The notes: generated by a model not told the origin, from the letters alone. A stretch of DNA of 62,577 bases from an uncultured Flavobacteriales bacterium (GCA_913062955.1 CAJXZP010000016.1:1-62577); one strand, 5' to 3'. Positions 1 to 8,753 are shown, counted from the first letter of the stretch. A program made the numbers and translations.

Positions 1-12
1 CATTGGCTCGAA

Positions 13-1395
13 CTAAAATCGGATGGAAGTAGAAGAGCCACTTTTAATACTGAAATTTTTCCACTTGGTATTTTTAGAGTTCAAATCGGTTTTAGCTCGG
101 AACATCACCTTGTAATTCCCCGGTAATAGTCGAATCGTTTCGGAGTTTTTCCTTTGATTTAAATCGAGTACCCATTCAAGTCCACCATTGCGTTTTACAA
201 AAATGGCCCCAAACCCAGGATAACTGCGAATAAGAGAAACCTGACCGTAATTAGGAAGTTCAATTTTGGTATTTGTACTTTGGTTAATTTCAACGTCTTT
301 TAAATAGGTACGGGGTAAGGTTAAAATTTCCAAATCATATTTACCTACCAAATATTTTTGAGTGGTACCTAATGGTTGTGCATAAAGAGTTTCCATGGTC
401 CCTGCTTTCCGGACAATTATGGGGGCTTGACCTTGCACGGATCTAGAACTCATTCGGATGGTTAAGGAGCCTTGGGCAGCATCGACCGCCACAATATTAT
501 GAACAGCTGCTTTTATTTGAATGGCTTTTTTAATTACTTGAGGTACCGTGTATACATACAAATCGTATTTTACAGATGGGTCAATGTATACCGTATCCGG
601 GTTTCCTCTTGAATTAATGGTATGCACATAATGATAATCTACGTCATTATAAATGGGATTAACTAACATCATAGGAACATTAGTCTCTGTTGGATTTTCA
701 TACGAATCCAATAAATTGATTTGAGCGGTAGTTGCATTTAAGGCTTGCGAAATAACAATATCAAGTACATTACTAAAAACCTGTGGACTGGTGACATCAA
801 AATAGTTTCCAACACATTGAAATTGCTTTTTGAACTCATCTTTTAATCCCAGTCCAATAACGAAAGGTTTTAGGATAATTCCATTTTTTTGCAAAGCCAG
901 TGAAACCGCACATGGGTCCCCGTTACATTCCTCAATACCATCGGTAATAAGGATGATAATGTTTCTACAGTTTTTACAGTATGGGAAATCGTCTTTTGTT
1001 CGCTCCAAAGACAAAGCAATAGGAGTGGTCCCTTTGGGTCTGATGCTTTTTAATTTGGTTTTTATTTCTTCGAAATTCCCAAATTTGAAAGGAACCTCTA
1101 ATTTGGTATCATTACATTCTTGGCCATTTAAATAACTCTTTGAGTGACCGTAAACACGCAGAGCTACTTGTAAATTCTCCACTCCGTTTAAACTATCCAA
1201 GGCGGTATTTAAAAGATTCTTTGCCGTGGTATGTTTGCTTTGACCTTCCCATTGGCCGTTCATACTGTTGGACGCATCGTAAATGAATAAAATCCGTGTT
1301 AATTCAGCTTTCGAATTTTGCGCATTGAGATTCGGGGTAAAAAGGATTAAACCCAACAAAAAAAGTAAAATGTGTAATGCTCCAAATTTGCTCAT
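13..1395 (-). CDS. Secreted von Willebrand factor A domain protein
   Basis: A 460-residue protein with a signal peptide (about residues 1-25, cleaved near LNA-Q), so it should act in the periplasm or outside the cell. A VWA domain follows at about 35-220: the MIDAS metal site is visible as DASNS starting at D40, with a later GTTP threonine and an ITDG aspartate. The remaining half holds beta-rich segments without a family I recognise. VWA domains usually bind protein partners through a divalent metal. It resembles secreted VWA proteins of Bacteroidota rather than BatA/BatB, because it lacks the flanking membrane helices. It stands alone, divergent from ychF. The ligand is unknown; domain call sure, role not. 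Confidence 0.85.
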   Translation of the reverse strand: MSKFGALHILLFLLGLILFTPNLNAQNSKAELTRILFIYDASNSMNGQWEGQSKHTTAKNLLNTALDSLNGVENLQVALRVYGHSKSYLNGQECNDTKLEVPFKFGNFEEIKTKLKSIRPKGTTPIALSLERTKDDFPYCKNCRNIIILITDGIEECNGDPCAVSLALQKNGIILKPFVIGLGLKDEFKKQFQCVGNYFDVTSPQVFSNVLDIVISQALNATTAQINLLDSYENPTETNVPMMLVNPIYNDVDYHYVHTINSRGNPDTVYIDPSVKYDLYVYTVPQVIKKAIQIKAAVHNIVAVDAAQGSLTIRMSSRSVQGQAPIIVRKAGTMETLYAQPLGTTQKYLVGKYDLEILTLPRTYLKDVEINQSTNTKIELPNYGQVSLIRSYPGFGAIFVKRNGGLEWVLDLNQRKNSETIRLLPGNYKVMFRAKTDLNSKNTKWKNFSIKSGSSTSIRF

Positions 1396-1524
1396 AGAAT
1401 AACGATTATTGGTCGTTGGTTCAAAAATGATGCCTTTTGATCGAATGGCAATATTTTGTTAAAAGTTTTTTTCAAACCATAAGAATTTTACTTCCTAAAT
1501 GAAAACCAAATTGGCTGTGGGTTA

Positions 1525-1558
1525 TTGTATTTCTTCCCGTGAATAATAATTACTTTTG
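1525..1558 (+). promoter_or_regulatory. Promoter of ychF
   Basis: TTG at 1525-1527 and TACTTTTG at 1551-1558 match the flavobacterial promoter pattern TTG-N17-23-TAnnTTTG with a 23-base spacer. The predicted leader before the ychF ATG is about 20 bases. Confidence 0.65.
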
Positions 1559-1581
1559 CCGTTCTTAAAAAAATAAGACTT

Positions 1582-2682
1582 ATGGCATTGAAATGTGGTA
1601 TTGTAGGACTTCCTAACGTTGGAAAATCAACTCTTTTTAATTGTTTATCAAACGCAAAGGCGCAATCAGCGAATTTTCCGTTTTGTACTATTGAACCAAA
1701 TGTGGGGATAATTACAGTACCGGATGAGCGTTTGTCTAAATTAGAAGAATTGGTGAGCCCTCAAAAAGTACAACCTACAACGATTGAGATTGTAGATATC
1801 GCAGGCTTGGTAAAAGGAGCCAGTAAAGGAGAGGGATTAGGAAATCAGTTTTTGGGAAATATCCGTGAAACGGATGCTATTATTCATGTGTTACGTTGTT
1901 TTGAAGATGACAATATTATTCACGTGGAGGGCAAAATTGATCCCGTAGGAGATAAAGATGTGATTGATGCCGAACTTCAATTAAAGGATTTAGAAACCCT
2001 TGAAAAAGCAAGTGATAAAATTAAAAGAGCAGCTAAAACGGGAAATAAAGTCGCTCAAAAAGAGGGGGCATTTTTCCAGTTATTAATTGATCATTTGAAT
2101 CAAGGAAAGTCTGTGCGTGCATTGGAAATCACCAATGAAGATGAACTGCTTCTTCTTTCGAGCTTACAATTACTAACTTCCAAACCGGTGTTGTACGTAT
2201 GTAATGTAGATGAGGCATCTGTGGTTACTGGAAATGCACATGTAGATGCAGTTAAAGAAGCCGTGAAGGATGAAGATGCTGAAATTATTATTTTAGGTGC
2301 CGCTATTGAAGCAGATATTACGGAGTTAGAAACGTATGATGAACGTCAAATGTTCCTAGAAGAACTAGGTTTAGAAACTCCTGGTGTGGCTCGACTCATT
2401 AAATCGGCATACCACTTATTAAAGTTGGAAACGTATTTCACTGCCGGGGTGAAAGAGGTGAGAGCATGGACTATTCATGAAGGTACCACAGCACCACAGG
2501 CGGCTGGAGTGATTCACACCGATTTTGAAAAAGGATTTATTAGAGCGGAGGTAATCCATTACGCTGACTTTGTGAAATATGGTTCTGAAGCCGCTTCAAA
2601 AGAGGCCGGGAAACTATCTGTAGAAGGAAAAGAATATATCGTTAGGGATGGAGATGTAATGCACTTCAGATTTAATGTGTAA
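1582..2682 (+). CDS. ychF: YchF/OLA1-family ATPase
   Basis: A 366-residue P-loop protein of the Obg-related YchF family, at the family's usual length (about 363). The Walker A motif GLPNVGKST lies at residues 9-17, a DIAGL G3 motif at about 72-76, and CNVDE at about 206 replaces the NKxD guanine-specificity motif, which is why this family prefers ATP. A coiled-coil insert occupies roughly 130-180 and the C-terminal TGS domain about 280-366. It associates with ribosomes and affects translation under stress in other bacteria. Promoter and terminator both lie close by, so it is probably transcribed alone. Confidence 0.97.
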   Translation: MALKCGIVGLPNVGKSTLFNCLSNAKAQSANFPFCTIEPNVGIITVPDERLSKLEELVSPQKVQPTTIEIVDIAGLVKGASKGEGLGNQFLGNIRETDAIIHVLRCFEDDNIIHVEGKIDPVGDKDVIDAELQLKDLETLEKASDKIKRAAKTGNKVAQKEGAFFQLLIDHLNQGKSVRALEITNEDELLLLSSLQLLTSKPVLYVCNVDEASVVTGNAHVDAVKEAVKDEDAEIIILGAAIEADITELETYDERQMFLEELGLETPGVARLIKSAYHLLKLETYFTAGVKEVRAWTIHEGTTAPQAAGVIHTDFEKGFIRAEVIHYADFVKYGSEAASKEAGKLSVEGKEYIVRDGDVMHFRFNV

Positions 2683-2701
2683 TAAAAAGAGAACAAAAAG
2701 T

Positions 2702-2734
2702 AAAAGGGCATTTCGTTAGAAATGCCCTTTTTTT
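2702..2734 (+). terminator. Terminator after ychF
   Basis: A stem with arms at 2702-2714 and 2719-2731 and a GTTA loop is followed by a run of T. A-rich sequence on the other side makes it a plausible terminator for the minus-strand gene ending at 2733 as well. Confidence 0.85.
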
Positions 2735-2900
2735 ATTCGCCTGTTTTTCTTTTTTTCAGACGCTTAGCATCCTTGAGCGATTTATGTATCATCCATTCTA
2801 ACTGACCATTGACGCTTCTAAATTCGTCTGCAGCCCATTTTTCAATAGATTCAAATGTTTCCGGGTCTATCCGAAGTACAAATGATTTTTTTTTTGACAT
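2733..2900 (-). CDS. Small Arc/MetJ-type DNA-binding protein
   Basis: A 55-residue basic protein. The start at 2900 (MSKKKSFVLRIDP) is preferred over the upstream in-frame ATG at 2966 because the ribbon-helix-helix fold begins there: a short beta strand (SFVLRIDPETF) followed by two helices (ESIEKWAADEFRS and VNGQLEWMIHKSLKDAKR), ending in a lysine/arginine-rich tail. This matches Arc-family DNA-binding proteins, which dimerise and bind operator DNA through the strand. It lies 133 bases downstream of the SPFH gene on the same strand and probably shares its transcript. It may autoregulate the pair; no toxin gene is adjacent, so an antitoxin role is not supported. Confidence 0.8.
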   Translation of the reverse strand: MSKKKSFVLRIDPETFESIEKWAADEFRSVNGQLEWMIHKSLKDAKRLKKRKTGE

Positions 2901-3033
2901 TATATTTATTTTTCCATTAATCCCGAGCAGAGGGCACCATAGAGTGTCACGTAAATTGTTCTCCAACCTCCGAGTAAACTTATTTATTCTGATTTCAAAC
3001 GCTTCTTTTTACGATTTTGTTGTTCGCATAAAT

Positions 3034-3885
3034 CTAATGTAAGGTTCCCGTATTAATTACAGGTGTAGCTTCTTTATCGCCACACAAAACAACCATTAGG
3101 TTACAAGCCATCGAGGCTTTTTTGTCATTGTCAAAATCAACAATACCATCGGCAGTTAACTTTTCTAATGCATCTTCTACCATACCTACAGCACCTTCTA
3201 CAATTTTTTTACGTGCAGATACAATGGCCACAGCTTGTTGTCTTTTCAACATAGAGCTCGCAATTTCTGGTGCATAAGCCAAATATCCAATTCGAGCTTC
3301 CATTACTTCGATACCCGCAATGGCTAACCTTTCGGTAAGTTCATGTTCTAAAGCGTCATTAACTTCAGATAATCCGGAACGTAAAGTCATTTCTGCTCTT
3401 TCCTCGTCAAAATTATCATAGGGATAAGAACCTGCAAGTTTTCTTACCGCAGCATCCGTTTGTATGCGAACAAAATGTTCGTATATATCCACATCAAAAG
3501 CCGCTTTAAAAGTGTCTTGAACTTTCCACACCAAAATGACATTTATTAAAATAGGGTTCCCTACCTTATCATTTACTTTAACTCGTTCGCTGTCAAAGTT
3601 TCGTGCTCTTAAAGATATTTTTTGTTTGGTATAAAATGGATTGGTAAAGAAAAATCCATTTTCTTTTACTGTTCCCTTATAGGCTCCAAAAAGTACGAGT
3701 ACCCTGGAGTTATTAGGAGTGATGGTTATAAATCCAGGCATTAATCCAATAATGACGGGGGTTAGAAGCAAACATAGTGGGTTTTTAGTGAGAATTAAGG
3801 CCGTTACCAACAAAACAATGAGAGTCATAAGAACCAATAACATCGTGTATCCGTTGGTTGATTTTATTTCTTTTTCTGATTTCAT
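3034..3885 (-). CDS. SPFH/band 7 domain membrane protein
   Basis: A 283-residue protein with two hydrophobic segments at the N terminus (about 14-33 and 36-54) followed by an SPFH (stomatin/prohibitin/flotillin/HflK-C) domain at about 60-220, with the typical sequences VLVLFGAYKGTVKENGFFF, RARNFDSERVKVNDK and EVMEARIGYLAYAPEIA. A helical tail (ARKKIVEGAVGMVEDALEKL) follows. SPFH proteins form oligomeric membrane scaffolds. In Bacteroidota this subtype is often followed by a small Arc-type DNA-binding protein, as here. The gene is divergent from the T9SS cargo gene. The substrate or partner is unknown. Confidence 0.88.
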   Translation of the reverse strand: MKSEKEIKSTNGYTMLLVLMTLIVLLVTALILTKNPLCLLLTPVIIGLMPGFITITPNNSRVLVLFGAYKGTVKENGFFFTNPFYTKQKISLRARNFDSERVKVNDKVGNPILINVILVWKVQDTFKAAFDVDIYEHFVRIQTDAAVRKLAGSYPYDNFDEERAEMTLRSGLSEVNDALEHELTERLAIAGIEVMEARIGYLAYAPEIASSMLKRQQAVAIVSARKKIVEGAVGMVEDALEKLTADGIVDFDNDKKASMACNLMVVLCGDKEATPVINTGTLH

Positions 3886-3931
3886 AGTAGTATCATTTTG
3901 ATATCATAATATTACGGTTTTTCTAGCCGTT

Positions 3932-3958
3932 TTGCAAATGCACAATTATGTACCTTTG
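3932..3958 (+). promoter_or_regulatory. Promoter of the T9SS cargo gene
   Basis: TACCTTTG at 3951-3958 matches TAnnTTTG; TTG at 3932-3934 lies 16 bases upstream, one short of the usual range. The start codon is 18 bases beyond the element. Confidence 0.55.
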
Positions 3959-3976
3959 TAACTCCTAAATTATTCC

Positions 3977-5908
3977 ATGAAATTACGTGCTAAATATTTC
4001 CATTTTTATTTATTGCTGATAATGTCCCTTACGTATGGCAATACGGTAGTGTCGCAGCTTTATTTTATTCGAGACCTGGGTATTACTAGTATTGAAAAAC
4101 CATCTGTAGGAACTTTATCCGATGATGGATGGGTGGTCTATACTCCCGATAACTCCACTTTAATTCGATACGATGAATGTGGTTTTGAACAATGGGCTTA
4201 TCAATCACCAGTAGTTAACCAAAATTGTTGTGTGGGAAATGCCCTGGTGGTTTTAAATAACGATCGTGTGGGTATACTCCAAAGAGAAATAATGGGGCCT
4301 TATTTTGGTTTTAGAGTTTCCGTATTTGATCCCACTGGAACCGTAGCTTGGTCCAAGCAATTTAACAGTACGAGCGCAGAATATTTTCCTTATTCCATAA
4401 TAAAAGATACGCAGGGTAATATTTTAGTTTATGCTGCGGGAAGCCCTGTCGGAGGGGGGCAAGGATTTAGATCTGTCGTTAAAATGGATCCTTCTGGTAC
4501 GGTTATTTGGACCAAAAAATATCTAGTAAATTCAATTTGGGGTGCCGCTATTGCGACCTCAGATGGAGGGAGTTTATGTAGAGCGGGTGACGTCTTTTTT
4601 AAAATGGATACCAATGGAGATATAGAATGGAAAACCCAAGTAAATACTGTTCTTACCTACAATTATTATGCGCCTATTGAGGTCAGTGATGGTTATATTT
4701 TTACGAAAAGTAAAAACGGCACTTCTGAATTTGGTTTTATGAAAATTTCAAAAACAGGAGCGATTTTGTGGGATAGGGTGAAGTTTATTGACAATGTAGC
4801 CATCGGCTCCATGAATCTCAAATCCTTAGAAAATGGAAATTTTGTCGCCTTATTAAACATAATTGGACAAGGTAATCCTGTACTCATAGAGTTCGATTCG
4901 GAACTAATTAGTCGTAGAGCTTCAAAACTAGGGTTTAGCTCCTCTAATTTTCAGTTGTTTGATCTTGCACAAACCTCCACAGGAGAAGTGATTGTAGTAG
5001 GAAATGATTTAACGGGTTCATCTACCTTAGTCCACGGCAAATTATCTTCTAATTATAAAGTGGATTGCGCCATTAATTATTCTTTTAATCTTCGGGAGGA
5101 ACCCGCATCTGAATCTACTGTAAATATATCGGTACAGGCATTGAATATAATAGATAATATAGTTCCATTGATCTTGACAAGTTTAACAATAAATGAAAGC
5201 CTCATTTGCGAATCATTTCCGAGTGCTCCGGTGAACTTGGGACCTGATACCATTATTTGTAATCAGGATTCTTTTGAATTGAAGAATAGCTCTCCCTTGG
5301 AGTATGAACAGCATTTATGGTCCACAGGGGAGACGACTGCAGCCATAAAGGTATCTCAAGCTGGAACTTATTGGTTACAAGCCAAAGCGTTTTGTGATCC
5401 TCGTTTTTACACGGATACCATTGCAGTGGACCTGGTTCGTATTCCAGATCCTGTTCAGTGGGATTCTATTGTTGATTTCTGTAACTCCGAGACCTTGACT
5501 CTTGATGCAGAGATTCCCAATGCAACGTATTTATGGAATGATGGATCCTTGAACTCTTCTTTGGAAGTTAACCAACAGGGGCTGTATTCGGTCACTATGT
5601 CCGACCAAGGTTGTACGAAAATTTTGAGTTCAAATGTTTCCGATTGTGAAGTCTTTATTATCCCCAATGTTTTCTCCCCAAATGGGGATGGGGTGAATGA
5701 TTATTTCTACGTGAGCTATGATGGCGGAAAAAAGATCACCATGAATATTTTTAATCGCTGGGGAGTGCAACAGTTTCACAGTGAATTTATGGGCTCTAGA
5801 TGGGATGGACGTACTTCATCAGGGGAATTATCTCCCGCAGGTGTTTACTTTTATATGGTCACTATTGGCGAGAAAACATATAAAGGCATGCTTTCTTTAA
5901 TAAAATAA
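3977..5908 (+). CDS. Secreted protein with gliding-associated (CHU_C) C-terminal domain
   Basis: A 643-residue secreted protein: signal peptide about 1-26, then a long beta-propeller-like region (repeated W-containing blades such as GTVAWSKQFN, GTVIWTKKYL, GDIEWKTQV, GAILWDRV) to about 350, then Ig/PKD-like modules (GPDTIICNQDSFEL; STGETTAAIKVSQAGTYWL; WNDGSLNSSLEV). It ends in the type B type IX secretion signal, NVFSPNGDGVNDYF to GVYFYMVTIGEKTYKGMLSL (about 560-643). Such proteins are exported across the outer membrane by the T9SS and stay on the surface or are released. No PorP/SprF-like partner, which often accompanies this C-terminal type, is adjacent. The target of the propeller is unknown. 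Confidence 0.92.
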   Translation: MKLRAKYFHFYLLLIMSLTYGNTVVSQLYFIRDLGITSIEKPSVGTLSDDGWVVYTPDNSTLIRYDECGFEQWAYQSPVVNQNCCVGNALVVLNNDRVGILQREIMGPYFGFRVSVFDPTGTVAWSKQFNSTSAEYFPYSIIKDTQGNILVYAAGSPVGGGQGFRSVVKMDPSGTVIWTKKYLVNSIWGAAIATSDGGSLCRAGDVFFKMDTNGDIEWKTQVNTVLTYNYYAPIEVSDGYIFTKSKNGTSEFGFMKISKTGAILWDRVKFIDNVAIGSMNLKSLENGNFVALLNIIGQGNPVLIEFDSELISRRASKLGFSSSNFQLFDLAQTSTGEVIVVGNDLTGSSTLVHGKLSSNYKVDCAINYSFNLREEPASESTVNISVQALNIIDNIVPLILTSLTINESLICESFPSAPVNLGPDTIICNQDSFELKNSSPLEYEQHLWSTGETTAAIKVSQAGTYWLQAKAFCDPRFYTDTIAVDLVRIPDPVQWDSIVDFCNSETLTLDAEIPNATYLWNDGSLNSSLEVNQQGLYSVTMSDQGCTKILSSNVSDCEVFIIPNVFSPNGDGVNDYFYVSYDGGKKITMNIFNRWGVQQFHSEFMGSRWDGRTSSGELSPAGVYFYMVTIGEKTYKGMLSLIK

Positions 5909-5955
5909 AATCTGACCTTAAACCATTTAATTCGGTCGAGGTCAAAGGGACGGAA

Positions 5956-6531
5956 ATGTCGGATATCCTCGAAAAACAAATAACAGATTTATTGGCAATC
6001 GAAGCTTTTGATAAGGCATTCGTATTGATTTTGTCAGCTTATAAAGAGCGGTTATACTGGCATATCCGAAATATGGTGAATGTCCATGATGATGCAGATG
6101 ACGTATTGCAAAACACCTACATAAAAATTTGGCGGTATTTACCCAAATTTGAAGGAAGAAGTCAAGTTTTTAGTTGGGCGTATCGAATTGCAACCAACGA
6201 GTCTTTAAGTTTTTTAGATTCAAAAAAACGAAAATGGGCGGTAAGTATAGATAATGAGGAGATGGGATTCGCCAATACCTTGGTAGCGGATGAATACTTT
6301 GATGGTGATAAAGCCGAAGCTCTGCTTAGAGAAGCAGTTAATTCTTTACCGGATAAACAAAAGCAGGTTTTTAACATGAAATATTTTGAAGAAATGAAAT
6401 ATCAAGAAATTTCCGATATTCTAGATACTTCGGTGGGTGGGTTAAAAGCTTCTTATCATCATGCGGTAAAGAAAATTGAAAAATTTGTAAAAATTAATAG
6501 TGTTGATTTAAACCTTTTAGGAAAAAAATAA
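5956..6531 (+). CDS. ECF-type RNA polymerase sigma factor
   Basis: A 191-residue sigma-70-family protein. Region 2 is at about 25-95 (DDADDVLQNTYIKIWRYLPKF, FSWAYRIATNESLSFL) and region 4 at about 120-175 (LPDKQKQVFNMKYFEEMKYQEISDIL, with the helix-turn-helix TSVGGLKASYHHAVKKI). It redirects RNA polymerase to a regulon, probably for envelope stress. The next two genes, four and ten bases downstream, encode a single-pass membrane protein and a small exported helical protein, forming the sigma/anti-sigma/sensor triad known from Bacteroidota. An inverted repeat TGACCT/AGGTCA at 5913-5944 upstream could be a control site, but this is weak. Confidence 0.93.
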   Translation: MSDILEKQITDLLAIEAFDKAFVLILSAYKERLYWHIRNMVNVHDDADDVLQNTYIKIWRYLPKFEGRSQVFSWAYRIATNESLSFLDSKKRKWAVSIDNEEMGFANTLVADEYFDGDKAEALLREAVNSLPDKQKQVFNMKYFEEMKYQEISDILDTSVGGLKASYHHAVKKIEKFVKINSVDLNLLGKK

Positions 6532-6535
6532 TCAT

Positions 6536-7012
6536 ATGGATATGCACACTTCTGATTTCCAAAACAACGAAGAAGAATTCGTATTCAAGGGCTCCTCAAA
6601 AACGCCTAAGGGGTTTAAGATTCCGGAAGGTTATTTGGACGATTTTGAGAAATCTATGTTGGCCAAAATCTCATTGGAAGAACCAGAACCAATAGTGGTT
6701 ACAGCTATTAAACCTATTAAAATACAAAAGATAATATCCGTATTAACCATTGCTGCATGTTTGATTTGGGCGGCTTTTGTATGGTTGTCTCCCGAAAAGG
6801 AAATGAAAGTAAATCAACGGACTTATACCGAAGGGATAATCGAAAGTTACGATGATTATTACCTAATAGATGAATACGTGTTGGCAGAAAATTTATCTAT
6901 GGAAGAATTAGAAAACATGACGTTTGACGAAATATTGGTTTCCGAAGATGAGATCTATGAATATGTTTTAGAAATGAATTATTCGGAGTTTGTGATTTTG
7001 GAAAATATTTAA
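6536..7012 (+). CDS. Single-pass membrane protein, probable anti-sigma factor
   Basis: A 158-residue protein with one membrane helix at about 65-84 (IISVLTIAACLIWAAFVWL). The N-terminal cytoplasmic part contains the pattern FKIPEGYLDDFEKSML, common in Bacteroidota proteins encoded next to ECF sigma factors; the C-terminal periplasmic part is very acidic and tyrosine-rich (ESYDDYYLIDEYVL, DEILVSEDEIYEYVL). It lacks a recognisable zinc-binding anti-sigma motif. Its position directly after the sigma gene and its topology support an anti-sigma role by inference. The acidic tail may contact the basic exported protein encoded next. Confidence 0.7.
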   Translation: MDMHTSDFQNNEEEFVFKGSSKTPKGFKIPEGYLDDFEKSMLAKISLEEPEPIVVTAIKPIKIQKIISVLTIAACLIWAAFVWLSPEKEMKVNQRTYTEGIIESYDDYYLIDEYVLAENLSMEELENMTFDEILVSEDEIYEYVLEMNYSEFVILENI

Positions 7013-7022
7013 AATTTTGATT

Positions 7023-7499
7023 ATGAATGCAATAAAAAATATGGGGTTGTTTGTTTTGACTCTTATGGTACATACAATCACGATGGGTCAACCTCCTCAT
7101 GGAGAAGGACCACATGGAGGTAATAAAGAAAGGAATGAGAAAATTCATGCTATGAAGGTGGAGTATATTACCACGCAATTGGCATTGACTCCGACAGAAG
7201 CAGAGAAATTTTGGCCGGTATACAATGAGTTTGGGGCAAAAATAAAAGCTTTAGAACGGAAAAAAAGAAAAGCACATAAAGCGAGTGATGGGAAAGAGTT
7301 ATCGGATAAGGAGATGAATGCGATAATCCAATTGAACTTTGATACGGATCAAGAAATTTTGGATCTAAGACGGGAATATGATCTTAAATTTAAAAAAGTA
7401 CTATCGATACAGAAGGTCGGAAAACTATATCGAGCTGAATTAGGTTTTAGACATGAACTTTTGCGTAAAATGAAACGAGGTGGTCCACCACCAAAATAA
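7023..7499 (+). CDS. Spy/CpxP-like exported sensor of the ECF sigma system
   Basis: A 158-residue exported protein, start taken at ATG 7023; an in-frame TTG at 7017 is less likely. Signal peptide about 1-22, then a His/Gly-rich linker (PPHGEGPHGGN), then a highly charged helical region with the LTxxQ-like motif LTPTEAEKFWPVYNEF and ending in a basic tail (KMKRGGPPPK). Proteins of this layout are annotated in flavobacteria as sensors of ECF-type sigma factors. The His-rich linker could bind metal. The basic body and the acidic periplasmic tail of the preceding protein suggest direct contact (inference). Confidence 0.75.
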   Translation: MNAIKNMGLFVLTLMVHTITMGQPPHGEGPHGGNKERNEKIHAMKVEYITTQLALTPTEAEKFWPVYNEFGAKIKALERKKRKAHKASDGKELSDKEMNAIIQLNFDTDQEILDLRREYDLKFKKVLSIQKVGKLYRAELGFRHELLRKMKRGGPPPK

Positions 7500-7523
7500 A
7501 ATTGAATAGAGAGAAGTTAGAAT

Positions 7524-7556
7524 AGGAAAGTAAATGCGTTTGCTTTCCTATTTTTG
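7524..7556 (+). terminator. Terminator of the sigma triad, overlapping a promoter-like element
   Basis: Arms 7524-7534 and 7539-7549 form an 11-base-pair stem (one G-T pair) with a TGCG loop, followed by ATTTTTG. The tail itself reads TATTTTTG (7549-7556), a TAnnTTTG match five bases before the ATG of the aminotransferase. Confidence 0.7.
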
Positions 7557-7560
7557 TGGG

Positions 7561-8748
7561 ATGAGTTCTTCGAAAGATATTTTCTATAAAAATCTGGCAC
7601 AAACCACTCCTTTTCCAATGGGAATCGAAATTGATTCCGCTAGAGGTTCTTGGCTTTTTGGAACTAAGGGAGAAAAATGGTTGGATATGATATCGGGAGT
7701 GGCGGTGACCAATATTGGACACAATCATCCTAAGGTGGTATCGGCTATTAAAACACAAGTAGATAAGCACCTCCATGTAATGGTATATGGGGAGTATATT
7801 CAGAAGGTTCAGAGTGATTTGGCCAAAGCACTAAACCAAGTACTTCCAGATGATCTAAATTCTTTTTATTTTGTAAATTCGGGTACCGAAGCAAATGAAG
7901 CCGCTCTGAAACTGGCTAAAAGAGAAACGGGAAGAACTGAATTGATCAGTTTTAACAATTCCTATCATGGAGGTACACATGGTTCTTTAAGTGTTACAGG
8001 AAATGAGAATAAAAAATATGCTTTCCGACCTTTTTTACCCGGGGTTAAATTTATTGATTTTAATTCCATTCCGGATTTAGAAGAAATAACCGATAAAACG
8101 GCCGCGGTAATAATGGAGGTCATCCAAGGGGATGCAGGAGTGCGAATAGCTACTCCGGAATTTTTGAAGGCCGTCCGTACTAAATGTGATCAAACAGGTG
8201 CTCAGTTAATTTTTGATGAAATTCAAACAGGGATGGGGCGTACTGGAAAGTTGTTTGCATTTAATCATTACGATATCGTGCCGGATATTTTAACGTTAGC
8301 AAAAGGTTTTGGGGGAGGAATGGCCATAGGAGCTATGATCTCTAATAAGGAAAAGATGGTGAAGTTAACCCATAACCCAATGTTAGGGCATATTACCACT
8401 TTTGGAGGACATCCTGTTAATTGTGCGGCTGCCTTGGCTAACTTAGAGGTAATTCAGCAAGAAATTGACTTCAATGAAGTAGAGCGAAAAGGAGCCCTTA
8501 TAGAGCAATTATTGCAGCATATGGAGGTCTCAGAAATAAGACGAAAGGGTTTGTTCTTTGCGATTGATATGGATAGCTTTGAGAAGGTGAAGATCGTTTT
8601 TGATCACTGCTTGGCTAATGGGGTTATTACCTTTTGGTTTTTGTCAACTGGTTATGCATTCAGGTTATCACCGCCATTAAATATTACGGATAGTGAAATT
8701 CAACACGCCTGTGAAATTATTCAACAAGGCTTTGATTTATGTAAATAA
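7561..8748 (+). CDS. Class III PLP-dependent aminotransferase
   Basis: A 395-residue fold-type I, class III aminotransferase related to acetylornithine, ornithine and 4-aminobutyrate transaminases. Visible landmarks: the N-terminal GSWLFGTKGEKWLDMISGV, NSGTEANEAALKLAK for cofactor phosphate binding, LIFDEIQTGMGRTG with the PLP-pyridine aspartate, and LAKGFGGG with the Schiff-base lysine at about K248. The ATG at 7561 is favoured over the ATG at 7534 because homology begins at FYKNLAQTTPFP. The substrate cannot be set from sequence: no arginine-biosynthesis genes adjoin, and flavobacteria carry several such enzymes. Its start lies just past a terminator/promoter overlap, suggesting a very short or absent leader. 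Confidence 0.88.
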   Translation: MSSSKDIFYKNLAQTTPFPMGIEIDSARGSWLFGTKGEKWLDMISGVAVTNIGHNHPKVVSAIKTQVDKHLHVMVYGEYIQKVQSDLAKALNQVLPDDLNSFYFVNSGTEANEAALKLAKRETGRTELISFNNSYHGGTHGSLSVTGNENKKYAFRPFLPGVKFIDFNSIPDLEEITDKTAAVIMEVIQGDAGVRIATPEFLKAVRTKCDQTGAQLIFDEIQTGMGRTGKLFAFNHYDIVPDILTLAKGFGGGMAIGAMISNKEKMVKLTHNPMLGHITTFGGHPVNCAAALANLEVIQQEIDFNEVERKGALIEQLLQHMEVSEIRRKGLFFAIDMDSFEKVKIVFDHCLANGVITFWFLSTGYAFRLSPPLNITDSEIQHACEIIQQGFDLCK

Positions 8749-8753
8749 TAAGT

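Noticed and set aside
2901-2966. Longer form of the Arc-type protein starting at ATG 2966
   Set aside because: The added 22 residues have no ribbon-helix-helix similarity, and the strand motif begins right after the ATG at 2900.
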